A stretch of 64,000 bases of DNA from Roseiarcus sp963776665 (lineage in GTDB: Bacteria > Pseudomonadota > Alphaproteobacteria > Rhizobiales > Beijerinckiaceae), in the NCBI GenBank assembly GCA_963776665.1, contig CAVZNQ010000030.1, positions 1 through 64,000 on the forward strand, given 5' to 3'. Each line of letters begins with the position of its first letter. Position 1 is the stretch's first letter. The notes below the pieces were generated by a model, which saw nothing but the letters and a program-made list of their open reading frames with translations, searched no databases and was not told the DNA's origin. The translations under genes and the position numbers were made by a program. Shown in pieces: positions 1 to 9,279 of the stretch.

Positions 1-1084
1 GGGGTAGTTGAGACGTCGGCGGAAGACGTTGACTAGGTAGAAGTTATCCCGGTCGACGCCCCAGGTTGTGCAAACGGAGTAGTCGTAGCAGTTGAGTTCG
101 GAGGTTTTGGCAGCGGTGTCCCAGCTCTGGACGATGCGCGCAAATTGGCGAGGCTTGTCGTCATAGAAACGCAGCCATTCGCGCTTGACGAGATTGCCGC
201 TAATCGGGATCGGACACTGCTGGTACTGGCTCGAGAAGTTGTAGAGGCCAATCCGGCGTCGCATGGCCTCGTACTCAACCACCGACTCCCGCTCCGGATG
301 GAGGGCTTCGCCGGGCTGGCGTAAGAAGCGCCGCAATCCATAAGGCGTCGAGAACGGTATGCATTCGAGCTCCTCCGCGATTGAAGGGAAAGACAGCACC
401 GTCCAATCGTCCTGCGGCAGCACGTGGCCGACGAGGTCGTCCTGGTGTAGGCGTTGCATGACAATGATGATGCAGCCGGTGCGCTTGTTGTTCAGACGGG
501 AGAGAAGCGTATTCTCGTACCATTCGTTGACCGCCTTGCGGCCAACGTCGGAGAGCGCCTGATCCGGCTTAAGCGGATCGTCGATGACGATGACATCGGC
601 GCCGCGGCCGGTCAGCACCGCCGACCGAGGTCGCCATTCGGGTTCCCCCGGCGGTCGTCGTAAAGTCATTGACCGCCTTGCGCGCCGACAGCCGCGTGGG
701 AAAAAGCGCCCGATACCAATCGGCCTCCATCAGCGTTCTGGTGTCGCGAGCGAGTTTATCGGCCAGATCCTGTCCGTAGCTTGCGGCGATGATTTGAATG
801 GCAGGGTTATGCCCCAAGAGCCACGCGCTGAACGCGATCGAACAGCAATGCGATTTCAGGCTACGGGGCGGAAGATTGACGATGAGACGTCGGACCCTGC
901 CCGCACGACAATCTTCTAAGCGGGAAGCCAAGAGTTCGATGTAGGCGGCCTGCCTAAAGAGGGTCTGCGGATTGAGGTCGCAGAAGGCGCGATGGATGAA
1001 CGCGACAAGGTCATTGCGCAGCAGAGCCGCGTAGTCGTGCGGGGAGATCATTGGTAAGGGCGGAGGAGCCGCGGAGATCGTCAT
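1..1084 (-). pseudogene. phage terminase large subunit, frameshifted and cut by the window edge
   Basis: This would be the DNA-packaging motor of a tailed phage, with an N-terminal ATPase and a C-terminal nuclease. I chose the ATG at 1084, behind AGAGGT, because the longer open frame upstream reads through another gene. The ATPase half contains NLPPRSLKS, in the position of the Walker A motif. Near 615 the frame breaks after TSVGG and resumes one base over as LTGRGADVIVIDDPLKP, which includes the Walker B region. From there it stays open to base 1, through QRLHQDDLVGHVLP and the nuclease-type aspartate in IVQSWDTAAK. The 3' end is outside the window. The DUF5681 gene lies 7 bases upstream on the same strand. 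Family assignment is secure; whether the shift is decay or sequencing error is not. Confidence 0.85.
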
Positions 1085-1091
1085 GGAGAAC

Positions 1092-1545
1092 TTACCTCTC
1101 AGCCTCTGGGTCGGAGTTTGGGGTTGCGTTGGGCTCTTCAGGCCCCTTTTCGTCGGTGGACCCGGAAACCGAATCCGGAGACGGATTCCCCGCGCGGATG
1201 CGAGCGATGATGTCCTCGAGCACAACCGCGTCCGCCGCACGCGCGAGCGCGTTCGGTCGCAGGTCGCCAACCGCAGCGTCGAATTCGCGAGTGAAGCTGA
1301 GGACGGCCGCCAGGCTCTTTGGCTCGCCTTTGGCGGCCAGGTTGACGAGCTGAATCGCGATCGCTTCGGCGCGCGGGATCGTTCGCGTTTTGCGCGTTCT
1401 CAATGATCGGGATCTTGGCGTTGAGATGCTTGATCACATAGGTTCGAATGTTCCTGGGACCCCGGAGGGCGACCGTATGGATTGCCGGACTGCCCGGGCG
1501 GAACTGGCCCTTGCGCGGCGGGCGATGATCGTGCCTATCGGTCAT
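1092..1545 (-). pseudogene. DUF5681 family phage-associated protein, three frameshifts
   Basis: Read from the ATG at 1545, the product begins MTDRHDHRPPRKGQFRPG. The conserved continuation QSGNPYGRPPGS appears only after a one-base loss near 1490. RNIRTYVIKHLNAKIPIIEN returns to the first frame after a one-base gain near 1455. TRTIPRAEAIAIQLVNLAAKGEP needs a further one-base gain near 1393 (shown here as partial motifs only). The reassembled protein of about 150 residues matches the DUF5681 family, which commonly sits directly before the large terminase in alphaproteobacterial prophage remnants, as here. Its molecular role is unknown; a small-terminase-like or DNA-binding role is only an inference from position. 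It overlaps the end of the upstream methyltransferase by 11 bases, so the block was once a tight operon. Confidence 0.72.
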
Positions 1546-2871
1546 GGCGGGCATCCGAATGCGCAATCTCGAGGGCGGTAAAGCCGACGCCGGTCTCGGC
1601 ATGGACTCACGCTCGCCGGTCATTCGCTGCCAGCGACGGATCGCGACGTCGACGTAGAGCGGGTCGATCTCGACGCCACGGCAGATGCGACCGGTGCGTT
1701 CCGCCGCCATGAGGGTCGATCCACTGCCGAGGAACGGGTCAAGGACGGTGTCGCCGCGGTTCGAGCAGTCGAGCAGCGCATCGGCGATCATCGCCGTCGG
1801 CTTGACGGTCGGGTGCAGTTCGTTGAGCCGCCCCTCTTCGCTCGTTTTGGAGAACGTCACCGCGCCGGAGTATTCCCAGATATTGGTCCGGTTGCGGCCG
1901 TGCTTGCCCAGTTCGACGTTGTTACGATGGCGGGCGCCGGGAACCTTGAACACGCCGACGCATTCGTGACGCGAACGGTAAAGGCCACCCATGCCGCCAT
2001 TGTCCTTGACCCAGACGCAGGTGTTTAGGTGTTCGAGGCCCGCCACGCGGGCGGCGGTCAGGAGTTCGTATTGGTGGCGCCAGTCCTGACACCAAAACTG
2101 CACCGCTCCGGCGGCGCTGAAGCGGCTGGCGCAGGTCATCGCGCTCTCAGGAAGGCGATGAACGCGCCTTCGGTCATCTCACCTACGCCCATCGCGAACT
2201 CGACGATGGGCCAGACGGTCGCTCTGCTGACGAAGCCGGCTATCGTAACATTGTAGGGCGGGTCGGCGAAGGCGATGGTAGCGAGTTCCTCGACCATCAA
2301 CGTCGCGTAGCTGGCCATCTTCAAAGCGTCGGCGCAGAGGATGCATGTGCGGCCCAAGGCGCCAAAGATCGCCCCGGCGGCTCACTGCAGCCCCGGTGCG
2401 GTCGATCGGCTGAACCTCGTCTTCCCGCTTCGGCGCTTTGGCTCCCTCGATGAGAAGATCGATCTCGGGCATCTCAAATCCGGTCGCCGTCACATCGAAC
2501 TCGATGGCGACCTCGATCAGATGCTGCAGTTCGATCGCGAGGATATCGGTATCCCAGCCGGCTCGCGCCGCCAGCTGATTGTCGGCCAAGACATACGCGC
2601 GTTTCTCGTCGTCGCTGAGATGCTCGATGCGGACAGCAGGAACCTCAGTCATGCCGATTTGCCTGGCTGCGGCCACTCGTCCATGGCCAGCGACAATCAT
2701 GCCGTCCTCGTCTATCAGGATCGGATTGACGAACCCGAACGCCTTCAGGCTGTCGGCGATCAGTTTGATCTGGCGCTTCGAGTGGGTGCGAGCGTTGCGG
2801 GGATTGGGCTTGAGGTCTGTGAGGGTGACGGCCTCGAACCGACCGATCCGCAATTCCGTGAGTGTAGCCAT
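1535..2871 (-). pseudogene. ParB-domain / DNA methyltransferase fusion, frameshifted
   Basis: The start at ATG 2871 follows GGAG by six bases. The first part is a ParB/Srx-like nuclease-fold domain (LKPNPRNARTHSKRQI, then AGHGRVAAARQIG). The second is an amino-methyltransferase with FADPPYN (motif IV) and DPFLGSGSTLMAAERTGR (motif I), the order expected of a beta-class N6-adenine or N4-cytosine enzyme. The frame breaks near 2355 (after GDLWRLG), near 2141 (before MTCASRF) and near 1607 (after MTGER). Correcting all three gives one product of about 440 residues ending at the TAG at 1535-1537. Such fusions are frequent in alphaproteobacterial prophages and may modify phage DNA. It heads the DUF5681-terminase block. 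As it stands it is very unlikely to make active enzyme. Confidence 0.8.
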
Positions 2872-3042
2872 GACGATCTCCATTCAATGACGGATCGTCG
2901 CTTACTCCGAGCGGCGATCAGACGCGGACGTCCGACCGCCCCAACTATAGGGTTTGGAACCGCTGAATAGCCGTCACGATTAAACTTCGCCGCAGGCCTT
3001 GACCGCGGCGATTGTTAAGCCCGGAAAGCCAGGAAAAATCGT

Positions 3043-4032
3043 CTAATCGCCGCGCGGACGTTTTCCGCCACTGCGGCGATTAGGAGGCGGGCAATTGGGA
3101 CTGGAGTGATTCGGCCCGACCAAATCACCCTCATCCATTGACGTCATTTTGCGGCGCCGCCGGCCTGCTTTGCTCCAGGCGGCGCAACCGGGTTCTCGAG
3201 TGGCTTGCGAAAAGAGTGCGCCGAACGCGCGGCTGGAAATCCCGGGGAAATTCTTTCGCAACTTCCCTTTTGCGACAGGATCATTGGGATCAGCGCGCAT
3301 GCGCTCCACCAAAGTGGTCAAACATGCTTGCTCGCGTTCCTTCTTCTCGCGCGCCCGTTTCATGGCTGGCGTCTCGGCTGCCGGTTCTCCCGCTGTCCTT
3401 CCTTGCTTTTCGGGCGCCTTCTCCATCGCTGCCGTTTCGGCCTGCGATTCAGAGTGCTCGTCCTGCTGCTTGTCGCTCGGTCCATTTACCGACGGCGCGT
3501 GGGCCGGCAGTTCGCCGCCTTTTATTTTCGGCTTCTCCGGCGCCTCATCCTCTGCGGCCGGCCATGCATTCCGCATGTGTACGGACGCAATCCTGACGTC
3601 GCGGTATGCGATTAAATCGTCCGCTTGTCGGACTTCGTCGTAAGCTCCCCTCTGTTGGATTCTTAGATCAATCCACTCGAGCGCCGGAATCGAAACTCGT
3701 CGGCCATCGGCCACGCGAACGCCGAGCGCTTCGACCTTACCAGTCGCCAGTGCGCGAAGCAGTGACGTCCGTGCGTCGATCCAACCCTTGACGTGAACGA
3801 CCCCGATTCCCAGTCGATGTCGCGCATAGAGCCGCGCGGCCTTGGACGAATCTCGCCCAAGCACCCAGGCCACGCAGAATCCGATCGGCCAAAATGGGTC
3901 TTTGCTTCCCTCCAAGGCGTAGAGCTTAGTGCTCCTCATCCCCTCTTTGAGGCCCCGGTCGACCAGCGCCTTGACCCGGGGATCAATTTTTTGCTCTCGC
4001 CGTGCGGGATCAAGGAAGTTGCGACGGGACAT
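3043..4032 (-). CDS. phage-associated hypothetical protein, 329 aa
   Basis: I do not recognise this protein. The open frame can begin at a TTG (4038), but the ATG at 4032 has GAGGGAG just upstream and gives MSRRNFLDPARR. About the first 155 residues look globular (PFWPIGFCVAWVLGRD, ALEWIDLRI). A linker of about 80 residues rich in Glu, Lys, Ala and Pro follows. The last 90 residues are basic (KLRKNFPGISSRAF, WSKAGRRRRK), suggesting a nucleic-acid-binding tail. Unlike the three genes beyond it, its frame is intact over 990 bases. Position beside the phage packaging remnant suggests an accessory gene of the same element. A DNA-binding role is inference from charge only. Confidence 0.6.
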   Translation of the reverse strand: MSRRNFLDPARREQKIDPRVKALVDRGLKEGMRSTKLYALEGSKDPFWPIGFCVAWVLGRDSSKAARLYARHRLGIGVVHVKGWIDARTSLLRALATGKVEALGVRVADGRRVSIPALEWIDLRIQQRGAYDEVRQADDLIAYRDVRIASVHMRNAWPAAEDEAPEKPKIKGGELPAHAPSVNGPSDKQQDEHSESQAETAAMEKAPEKQGRTAGEPAAETPAMKRAREKKEREQACLTTLVERMRADPNDPVAKGKLRKNFPGISSRAFGALFSQATREPGCAAWSKAGRRRRKMTSMDEGDLVGPNHSSPNCPPPNRRSGGKRPRGD

Positions 4033-4034
4033 GC

Positions 4035-4103
4035 TCAATCTCCCTCTTGGAAGACATCGAAGCCTGACCCGTGAGCCACGAGTAATTTCTCGTCAGAGGA
4101 CAC
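4035..4103 (-). CDS. possible 22-codon leader ORF
   Basis: A GTG at 4103 lies nine bases after a near-perfect Shine-Dalgarno sequence (AAGGAGGAG, 4119-4111). It opens a 22-codon frame (MSSDEKLLVAHG...) ending at TGA 4037-4035, two bases before the ATG of the next gene. The arrangement suggests translational coupling or a regulatory leader peptide. No homology is recognised. It is too short to be sure it is real, but the ribosome-binding site is stronger than that of the gene it precedes. Confidence 0.35.
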   Translation of the reverse strand: MSSDEKLLVAHGSGFDVFQEGD

Positions 4104-4606
4104 GTGAGCACTCCTCCTTGGGGCGGTGAGTTAACCGAGAGCCCGATTCGCCTGTTGCGCCGCGTTCATACCAGTTATCGACCTGTTACGGTCGATTTTG
4201 CACCTGTTCGACGAAAGCCAAGAAATCCGCTAACTCTCGCAACGACACCAGATTCGGGCGCTGAAACGAGGACCGAACAGGCTAAAAATCGAATTTGACC
4301 CTGTTTTTGCCGCGATAAACAGGTGGCGAAGCTCTGCAGACCGGTTTCGCAGGACTGCGTCCACCGCCATACCTACATTCGCCACTGTTCCTCCCTGTCC
4401 ACTGAATCCCTAAAACCTGAGAAAATCGCGAGTACGCCGTCTGGCGGCTTCCGCCGCGGCAAGCTCCCGTCTCGCGCGTCGGCCGGTGCTTCCGCCGCCT
4501 CCACGAGGAGAATTCTACCTGTAGCTCGATTTCTTTTCCCCCGCTTCGGGACAGGGGGAGTTTCGCTTTGCGTTTGTGCTACTCTGTGAGTTGCAGAGGC
4601 CTAGCC
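4104..4606. other. intergenic stretch, no convincing gene
   Basis: About 500 bases separate two divergent genes. Short frames occur on both strands, including a minus-strand stretch reading SLRELADFLAFVEQVQ, but it has no start codon and no match I recognise. The block must hold promoters for the cyclase (plus strand) and the minus-strand phage-like gene; I cannot place them with confidence. Confidence 0.5.
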
Positions 4607-6382
4607 ATGAGCGAGAGCCGGAAACTTGTGGCGATTCTCGTCTCCGATGTTGTCGGCTACAGCCGGCTCGCCGGCGCCGACGAAGACCGGACTCTGGCGC
4701 GCCTGAGGGCATTGCGCAGTGATCTGATCGACCCAACAATCGCGGTGCATAATGGGCGGGTCGTCAAGCGCACTGGCGATGGCTCGATAGTCGAATTTCG
4801 CAGTGCGGTTGACGCCGTGCGCTGCGCCATCGAACTTCAGAACGCGATGGTTGAACGAAACGCCGGCGTTCCGAGGGATAGGCGCATTGAGTTTCGGCTT
4901 GGCGTGCATGTCGGCGACGTCGTCGAGGAAAGCGACGGCGACCTTATGGGAGACGGGGTCAATATCGCCGCGCGCCTCGAAGGCGTCTGTGAGCCGGGGG
5001 CGATTTGCCTTTCGGAGGACGCCTATCGGCAAGTCCGGGGTCGGCTCGATCTCAAGGTCACCGATCTCGGGCTGACCCAACTCAAGAACATCGCCGAGCC
5101 GCTTCGCGCCTATTCGCTGCAAGTCGGGTTGCCCGTCCAAGGAAGAAACTCGTCGCCCAGCGAGCCGACTCCTGCGCAAAAGCCGGCAGTGCGTCTGGCG
5201 TTGCCGGACAAACCGTCAATCGCCGTTCTCCCGTTCCAAAACATGAGCGACGATTCGCATCAGGAATATTTTGTCGATGGAATGGTCGAGGACATCATCA
5301 CAGGACTTTCCAGAATCAAATGGCTGTTCGTAATCGCGCGCAACTCGAGCTTCGTCTACAAGGGTAAGGCCGTCGACGTCCGGCAGGTTGGGCAGGAGCT
5401 TGGCGTTCGCTACGTGCTGGAAGGCGGGGTACGCAAATCGGGCGCGCGCCTCCGAATCACCGCGCAGCTTATTGAAGCCGAATCGGGGGCGCATCTTTGG
5501 GCGGACCGATACGATGGCGATCTTGCGGATATATTCGACCTCCAGGATCAGATCACGGATCGCGTCGTCGCCGTAGTCGAGCCAAACGTCCAGAAGTCCG
5601 AAATCGAAAGGGCGCGACGAAAACGACCGGACAACCTCGATGCCTATGACCTATTCCTCCGCGCTCTTCCGTTCACTGCCACCCAATCAGCCGAACAAGG
5701 CCGCACGGCCATCGGGTTTCTGGAAGACGCGCTGAAGATCGCTCCTGGCTACGCAGCCGCCCATGCCCTCCTCGGATGGTGCTACGAATGGTGCTACTCG
5801 CGGGGCGGCTTCGATGCGGCCAACAAGGCAAGCGCGCTAAACCATGCAAATGCGGCTCTGAAGGGTAGCACTGACGATGCAGCGGCTCTCGCAATCGCCG
5901 GTTTCGTCATCACCTTGCTCAGCAAGGATCACGGAGCGGGGCTGAAAGCGATCGACCGCGGCCTATCAATCAATCCATCTTGCGCGACCGCGCTCTATTT
6001 GGCGGCGATCGCGAACGCCGTTTCCGGCCGCGGCGCCCAGGCCCGGGAACACGCAAAGCGCTCCCTTCGGCTCAGTCCCTTCGACCTGCTCGTGTATCTC
6101 GCCTACTTCGCTCAAGGGTTGGCGTCAATTCAAGAGGAGCGCTACGAGGAGGCCGCAAAGCACCTCGATCAAGCGATGGAGGCCAATGCGTTGAGCTCAC
6201 TCCGCTTCGTGGCCGCCTCCGCCAATGCACTGGCGGGGAGCCTCGAGGTTGCAAAATCTATCGCGGAACACGGCCTAGAAATCGAGCCTGGGTTCAAACT
6301 ACGTGTATTTTTCGAACTCATTTGCCCGGAAATCGCCGAAAAACTTGTGAAGGGTGGACGCATCATTGGCCTGCCTGATTAG
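4607..6382 (+). CDS. class III adenylate/guanylate cyclase with TolB-like and TPR domains
   Basis: The likely reaction is ATP to cyclic AMP. Start: the ATG at 4607 (MSESRKLVAIL) fits the domain edge, whereas an in-frame ATG 39 bases upstream adds unrelated residues. Residues 1-180 are the cyclase homology domain, with metal-binding Asp14 in LVSDVVGYSRL, Asp58 in KRTGDGSIVEF, and GVHVGDVVEE and GDGVNIAARLE further on. Residues about 200-325 resemble the TolB/FlgO-type sensor domain (PSIAVLPFQNMSDD, VRYVLEGGVRKSG). The rest, to residue 591, is tetratricopeptide-like helix pairs. This architecture is expanded in Rhizobiales; the C-terminal parts probably sense a ligand or partner. No membrane segment is evident, so a cytoplasmic location is expected. 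It stands alone. Specificity for ATP over GTP is inferred from the family. Confidence 0.88.
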   Translation: MSESRKLVAILVSDVVGYSRLAGADEDRTLARLRALRSDLIDPTIAVHNGRVVKRTGDGSIVEFRSAVDAVRCAIELQNAMVERNAGVPRDRRIEFRLGVHVGDVVEESDGDLMGDGVNIAARLEGVCEPGAICLSEDAYRQVRGRLDLKVTDLGLTQLKNIAEPLRAYSLQVGLPVQGRNSSPSEPTPAQKPAVRLALPDKPSIAVLPFQNMSDDSHQEYFVDGMVEDIITGLSRIKWLFVIARNSSFVYKGKAVDVRQVGQELGVRYVLEGGVRKSGARLRITAQLIEAESGAHLWADRYDGDLADIFDLQDQITDRVVAVVEPNVQKSEIERARRKRPDNLDAYDLFLRALPFTATQSAEQGRTAIGFLEDALKIAPGYAAAHALLGWCYEWCYSRGGFDAANKASALNHANAALKGSTDDAAALAIAGFVITLLSKDHGAGLKAIDRGLSINPSCATALYLAAIANAVSGRGAQAREHAKRSLRLSPFDLLVYLAYFAQGLASIQEERYEEAAKHLDQAMEANALSSLRFVAASANALAGSLEVAKSIAEHGLEIEPGFKLRVFFELICPEIAEKLVKGGRIIGLPD

Positions 6383-6499
6383 GATGGTCACCCTGTTCAG
6401 GGCGCCACGCGGCTGGCCCCCTCCATTGTCGCGCCCGTGAAACAATGTGCGCTAAGCCTCGGCCGGCGCACGTAACGAATATCGCGCCAGCGCTTTCTT

Positions 6500-6766
6500 T
6501 TAGGATTCCACGAGTATCACCAGCGACTCAGGCACAACCCCATCAGAGGCCATAGCATCAGCGGCTGCCGTGGTCTGCATCGCCGCCATCATGGCGTTCA
6601 TGTCCGGTACGTCCATCATCAACGCCACCCGATTAGGATTTTGCGGATCGACGAATGTTCGGATGTTGGTTATCCCCAGGGGACCGAATAGCTCTTTGCG
6701 CTTGGGGGAAGTGAGCCAGTGCTTCGTGCCTTTTGTAATGTTATGATGCGCGATTATTGTTGGCAT
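6500..6766 (-). CDS. small hypothetical protein, probable dimeric alpha/beta-barrel fold, 88 aa
   Basis: The ATG at 6766 has a strong GGGAGGATGCT leader and gives MPTIIAHHNITKG; a longer frame adds 17 residues without a matching ribosome site. Alternating strands and helices, and the phrase IRTFVDPQNPNRVALMMDVPD, suggest a ferredoxin-like barrel of the monooxygenase/EthD kind. The tail (MMAAMQTTAAADAMASDG) is methionine- and alanine-rich. No catalytic residue can be named and the function is unknown. It follows the cyclase gene convergently. Confidence 0.6.
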   Translation of the reverse strand: MPTIIAHHNITKGTKHWLTSPKRKELFGPLGITNIRTFVDPQNPNRVALMMDVPDMNAMMAAMQTTAAADAMASDGVVPESLVILVES

Positions 6767-6886
6767 AGCATCCTCCCTGTCGTCGCGGCCCACGGCGAAA
6801 TCGCTGCCAAAGGCCACGATCTGTATAGGTTGAAAGGGGTGCGAGCGCCATAGAGCTAGATCGCGTCCGAACGGCTGGCGGTGCGA

Positions 6887-7119
6887 TCAGCCCTGAACGC
6901 CCTGCCCGAGCGCATAATGACCGCCGAGCGCTCGCTTCCTCATCACCACGAAGTCGTCACGCTCGAGGCGCGCGATCAGGCGCTCGGCGACGATCGAAGC
7001 CATCAACTCGGCCGACTGCGCTTTCGCCTCTGGTTACGCCGAGCCGGTTTCGGCTCCGGGAGTGGTTCTTCCGGACCTTCCCCGCCCTGGTATTCGAGGC
7101 TTTCGCCAATATTCGTCAT
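6887..7119 (-). pseudogene. broken small gene of unknown function
   Basis: An ATG at 7119 gives MTNIGESLEYQGG and then an acidic/proline stretch (EGPEEPLPEPKPA). After about 33 codons the frame is lost, and a second frame, offset by one base, carries SAELMASIVAERLIARLERD and then FVVMRKRALGGHYALG before a TGA at 6887. The second part resembles the C-terminus of small conserved proteins seen in Rhizobiales, from memory only. One indel near 7020 would join them into a protein of about 77 residues. The sharp change of composition supports a real but broken gene. Confidence 0.45.
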
Positions 7120-7297
7120 TTGAAATTCCCCGCCCGGTGGCCCCCTGAAAATCAGCGCAGCCAACAGATTAACTATCCGGCGACCAGGCAGATGTTGTCA
7201 AGATGATGGCAAAAGCGAGGCCCGGCCGTCACAAACAAAAGCCCCGGCGATCTCTCGAATGTCGGGGCCTTCCGTGACGCGACGGGCTGTGGGGTGC

Positions 7298-7396
7298 TCA
7301 GTCGTCCTCTGAAAAGAAATCCTCATCCAGACGCTTGAACTCAATTGGCCGGCTTGTACGGACACCCACCCCGTGCTCGATCATCAATTTCGGCCA
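7298..7396 (-). pseudogene. C-terminal remnant of an Mrr-type restriction endonuclease
   Basis: About 32 minus-strand codons read WPKLMIEHGVGVRTSRPIEF and then KRLDEDFFSEDD before a TGA at 7298. In full-length Mrr proteins a very similar phrase (LMIEHGVGV, then a charged KRID/LD-D-FF-E tail) forms the extreme C-terminus. Nothing upstream in this frame resembles the nuclease domain, so this is the stub of a deleted gene. It marks the junction between the accessory region and the chromosomal gene beginning at 7518. Confidence 0.5.
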
Positions 7397-7517
7397 AAAG
7401 ACATGCGGGGATTGGCAAATGACCCCCCTTGCGCTATCGCACGAGGGTCGGCGCGCGCGTGGGCCGCCGCGCGGGAAACGCGCTTGTGAACGCGCTGGGG
7501 CTCAGAGGGGACGGCGT

Positions 7518-8981
7518 TCAGCCGTGCTTGAAGATCGTCGTCCGCAGCTGCGAAACGTCATGCAGCGCGGCGAAACCCTTCTCGCGGCCGTGTCCGGATT
7601 TCTTCATGCCGCCGAACGGCAGCTCGATGCCGCCGCCCGCGCCGAAGCTGTTGATATAGACCTGACCCGCCTTGATGCCGCGTGACACCCGGAGCGCCCG
7701 ATTGCCGTCGAGCGACCAGACCGCAGCCATGAGCCCATAGTCGGTGCCATTGGCGAGGCGCACCGCGTCGGCCTCATCCTCGAACGGGAGCACTGACAGG
7801 ACAGGCCCGAAGACCTCCTTGTGCGCAAGCTCGTTGGCCCGCGGCACGGGACCATAGACGCGCGGGGCGATGAAGAAGCCGCCTTCCGGCACGCCGGCCG
7901 CGATTTGGCCCTGGGCCAGGATCGGCACGCTCGCTCCCTCGGCGCGGGCGAAGAAGCTTTCGATCCGCTTCTTCTGGCGGGCGTTGATTACCGGTCCGAG
8001 GTCGCGATCCATTTCGGGGGTGCCGGCGACGAGCTTCGAGAAACGATCCGCGAGCGCGGTCACGACCTTGTCGTAGGCGCCCTTCTCGACAAGCACGCGT
8101 GAGCCCGCCGAGCAGGTCTGCCCGGCGTTCTGAACCATGGTCACGGCGATGGTCGTCGCCGCGAAATCGACGTCCGCGTCGCCGAAGACGACATGCGGCG
8201 ACTTTCCGCCGAGCTCGAGCGTACACCCGATGTGATTTCTCGCGGCCGCGGTCTGAATGAGCGTGCCGACTTCGGGACTGCCTGTGAAAGAAATAAAGTC
8301 GATGCCAGGATGAGACGAAAGCGCTGCCCCGGCCTCCTCGCCCAGGCCGGGGACGATGTTGAGCGCGCCCTCGGGCAGGCCAATCTCGGCGGCAAGCTCT
8401 GCGATGCGAAGCGTCGACAGGCACGCGTCCTCGGCAGGCTTCGCAACGCAGGCGTTTCCCATGGCGAGCGCAGCCCCGATCGTGCGGCCAAAGATCTGCG
8501 CGGGATAGTTCCACGGGATGACGTGCGCAGTGACGCCGTAGGGAACATGCTCGGTGGTGACGAAATAGCCCGGCAAGAACGGGACTGTATCGCCATGAAC
8601 TTTGTCCGCTGCTCCGCCGTAATATTCGAAGTAGCGGGCGGTCGCGATCATGTCGTTGCGAGCCTGGCGCATTGGCTTGCCCGTATCGCGGGCCTCGAGC
8701 TGCGCCAGCTCCTCTGCGTGGTCAGCGACGGCGACCGAGAGCTTGGTCAAAAGCCGACCGCGCTCGGTGGCGCTGAGCTTGCTCCAGGCGCCGCCCTCGA
8801 CGGCGGCCCGGGCCGCTTTCACGGCGGCGTCGATGTCCGCCGCGTTACCCGCCGCGATCGTCGTGAACGCCTCGCCGTCAGCCGGCGCAACGACGGGAAT
8901 TGTCCTGCCGGATGCGCCGGGCCGCCAGCGGTTGTCGATGAAAACGCCTTTTGCGGGGGCGACGGGGACCTGCACGTTCAT
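7518..8981 (-). CDS. NAD(P)-dependent aldehyde dehydrogenase, 487 aa
   Basis: It oxidises an aldehyde to the carboxylic acid with NAD(P). All family marks are present: the cofactor-site segment IPWNYPAQ with KPAE, the general-base glutamate in LELGGKSP and the nucleophilic cysteine in NAGQTCSAGSR, followed by KEVFGPVLSV and the C-terminal LPFGGMKKSGHGREKG. Length is normal for the superfamily. Overall pattern is closest to betaine/gamma-aminobutyraldehyde-type enzymes, but substrate cannot be read from sequence. It is monocistronic and divergent from the glycan genes beginning at 9280; nothing ties it to them. Confidence 0.9.
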   Translation of the reverse strand: MNVQVPVAPAKGVFIDNRWRPGASGRTIPVVAPADGEAFTTIAAGNAADIDAAVKAARAAVEGGAWSKLSATERGRLLTKLSVAVADHAEELAQLEARDTGKPMRQARNDMIATARYFEYYGGAADKVHGDTVPFLPGYFVTTEHVPYGVTAHVIPWNYPAQIFGRTIGAALAMGNACVAKPAEDACLSTLRIAELAAEIGLPEGALNIVPGLGEEAGAALSSHPGIDFISFTGSPEVGTLIQTAAARNHIGCTLELGGKSPHVVFGDADVDFAATTIAVTMVQNAGQTCSAGSRVLVEKGAYDKVVTALADRFSKLVAGTPEMDRDLGPVINARQKKRIESFFARAEGASVPILAQGQIAAGVPEGGFFIAPRVYGPVPRANELAHKEVFGPVLSVLPFEDEADAVRLANGTDYGLMAAVWSLDGNRALRVSRGIKAGQVYINSFGAGGGIELPFGGMKKSGHGREKGFAALHDVSQLRTTIFKHG

Positions 8982-9279
8982 TGGGGGCCTCGCTCAAAGC
9001 CGGCGCCGACGGTTCTCTCTCAATATGGAAGTGGGCTTGCCGGCTGCCAAGATAATTTTGTGCTCTCCCGCGTGTGCGGCTTTGCTGGTCACGTCGTCGC
9101 TCGTGCAGTCGCGTCGTTGCTCGGGTTGGGCGGAACGCCTGAGGCCGGACCCTCGCTGATTGCGGATTATCGCTGAAAATGCTAGCGGTAAGGCGCTCGG
9201 TTTCAGAACATCTTTGGGAGGTCGTTGCGGAGGCGCTCGATGTCAGTGCGGCGCTGACTGAATTGCTGCGGGAATCGAC

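Noticed and set aside
2341..2970. Plus-strand frame of 209 codons
   Set aside because: It is the antisense of the ParB-methyltransferase gene; no ribosome site or domain.
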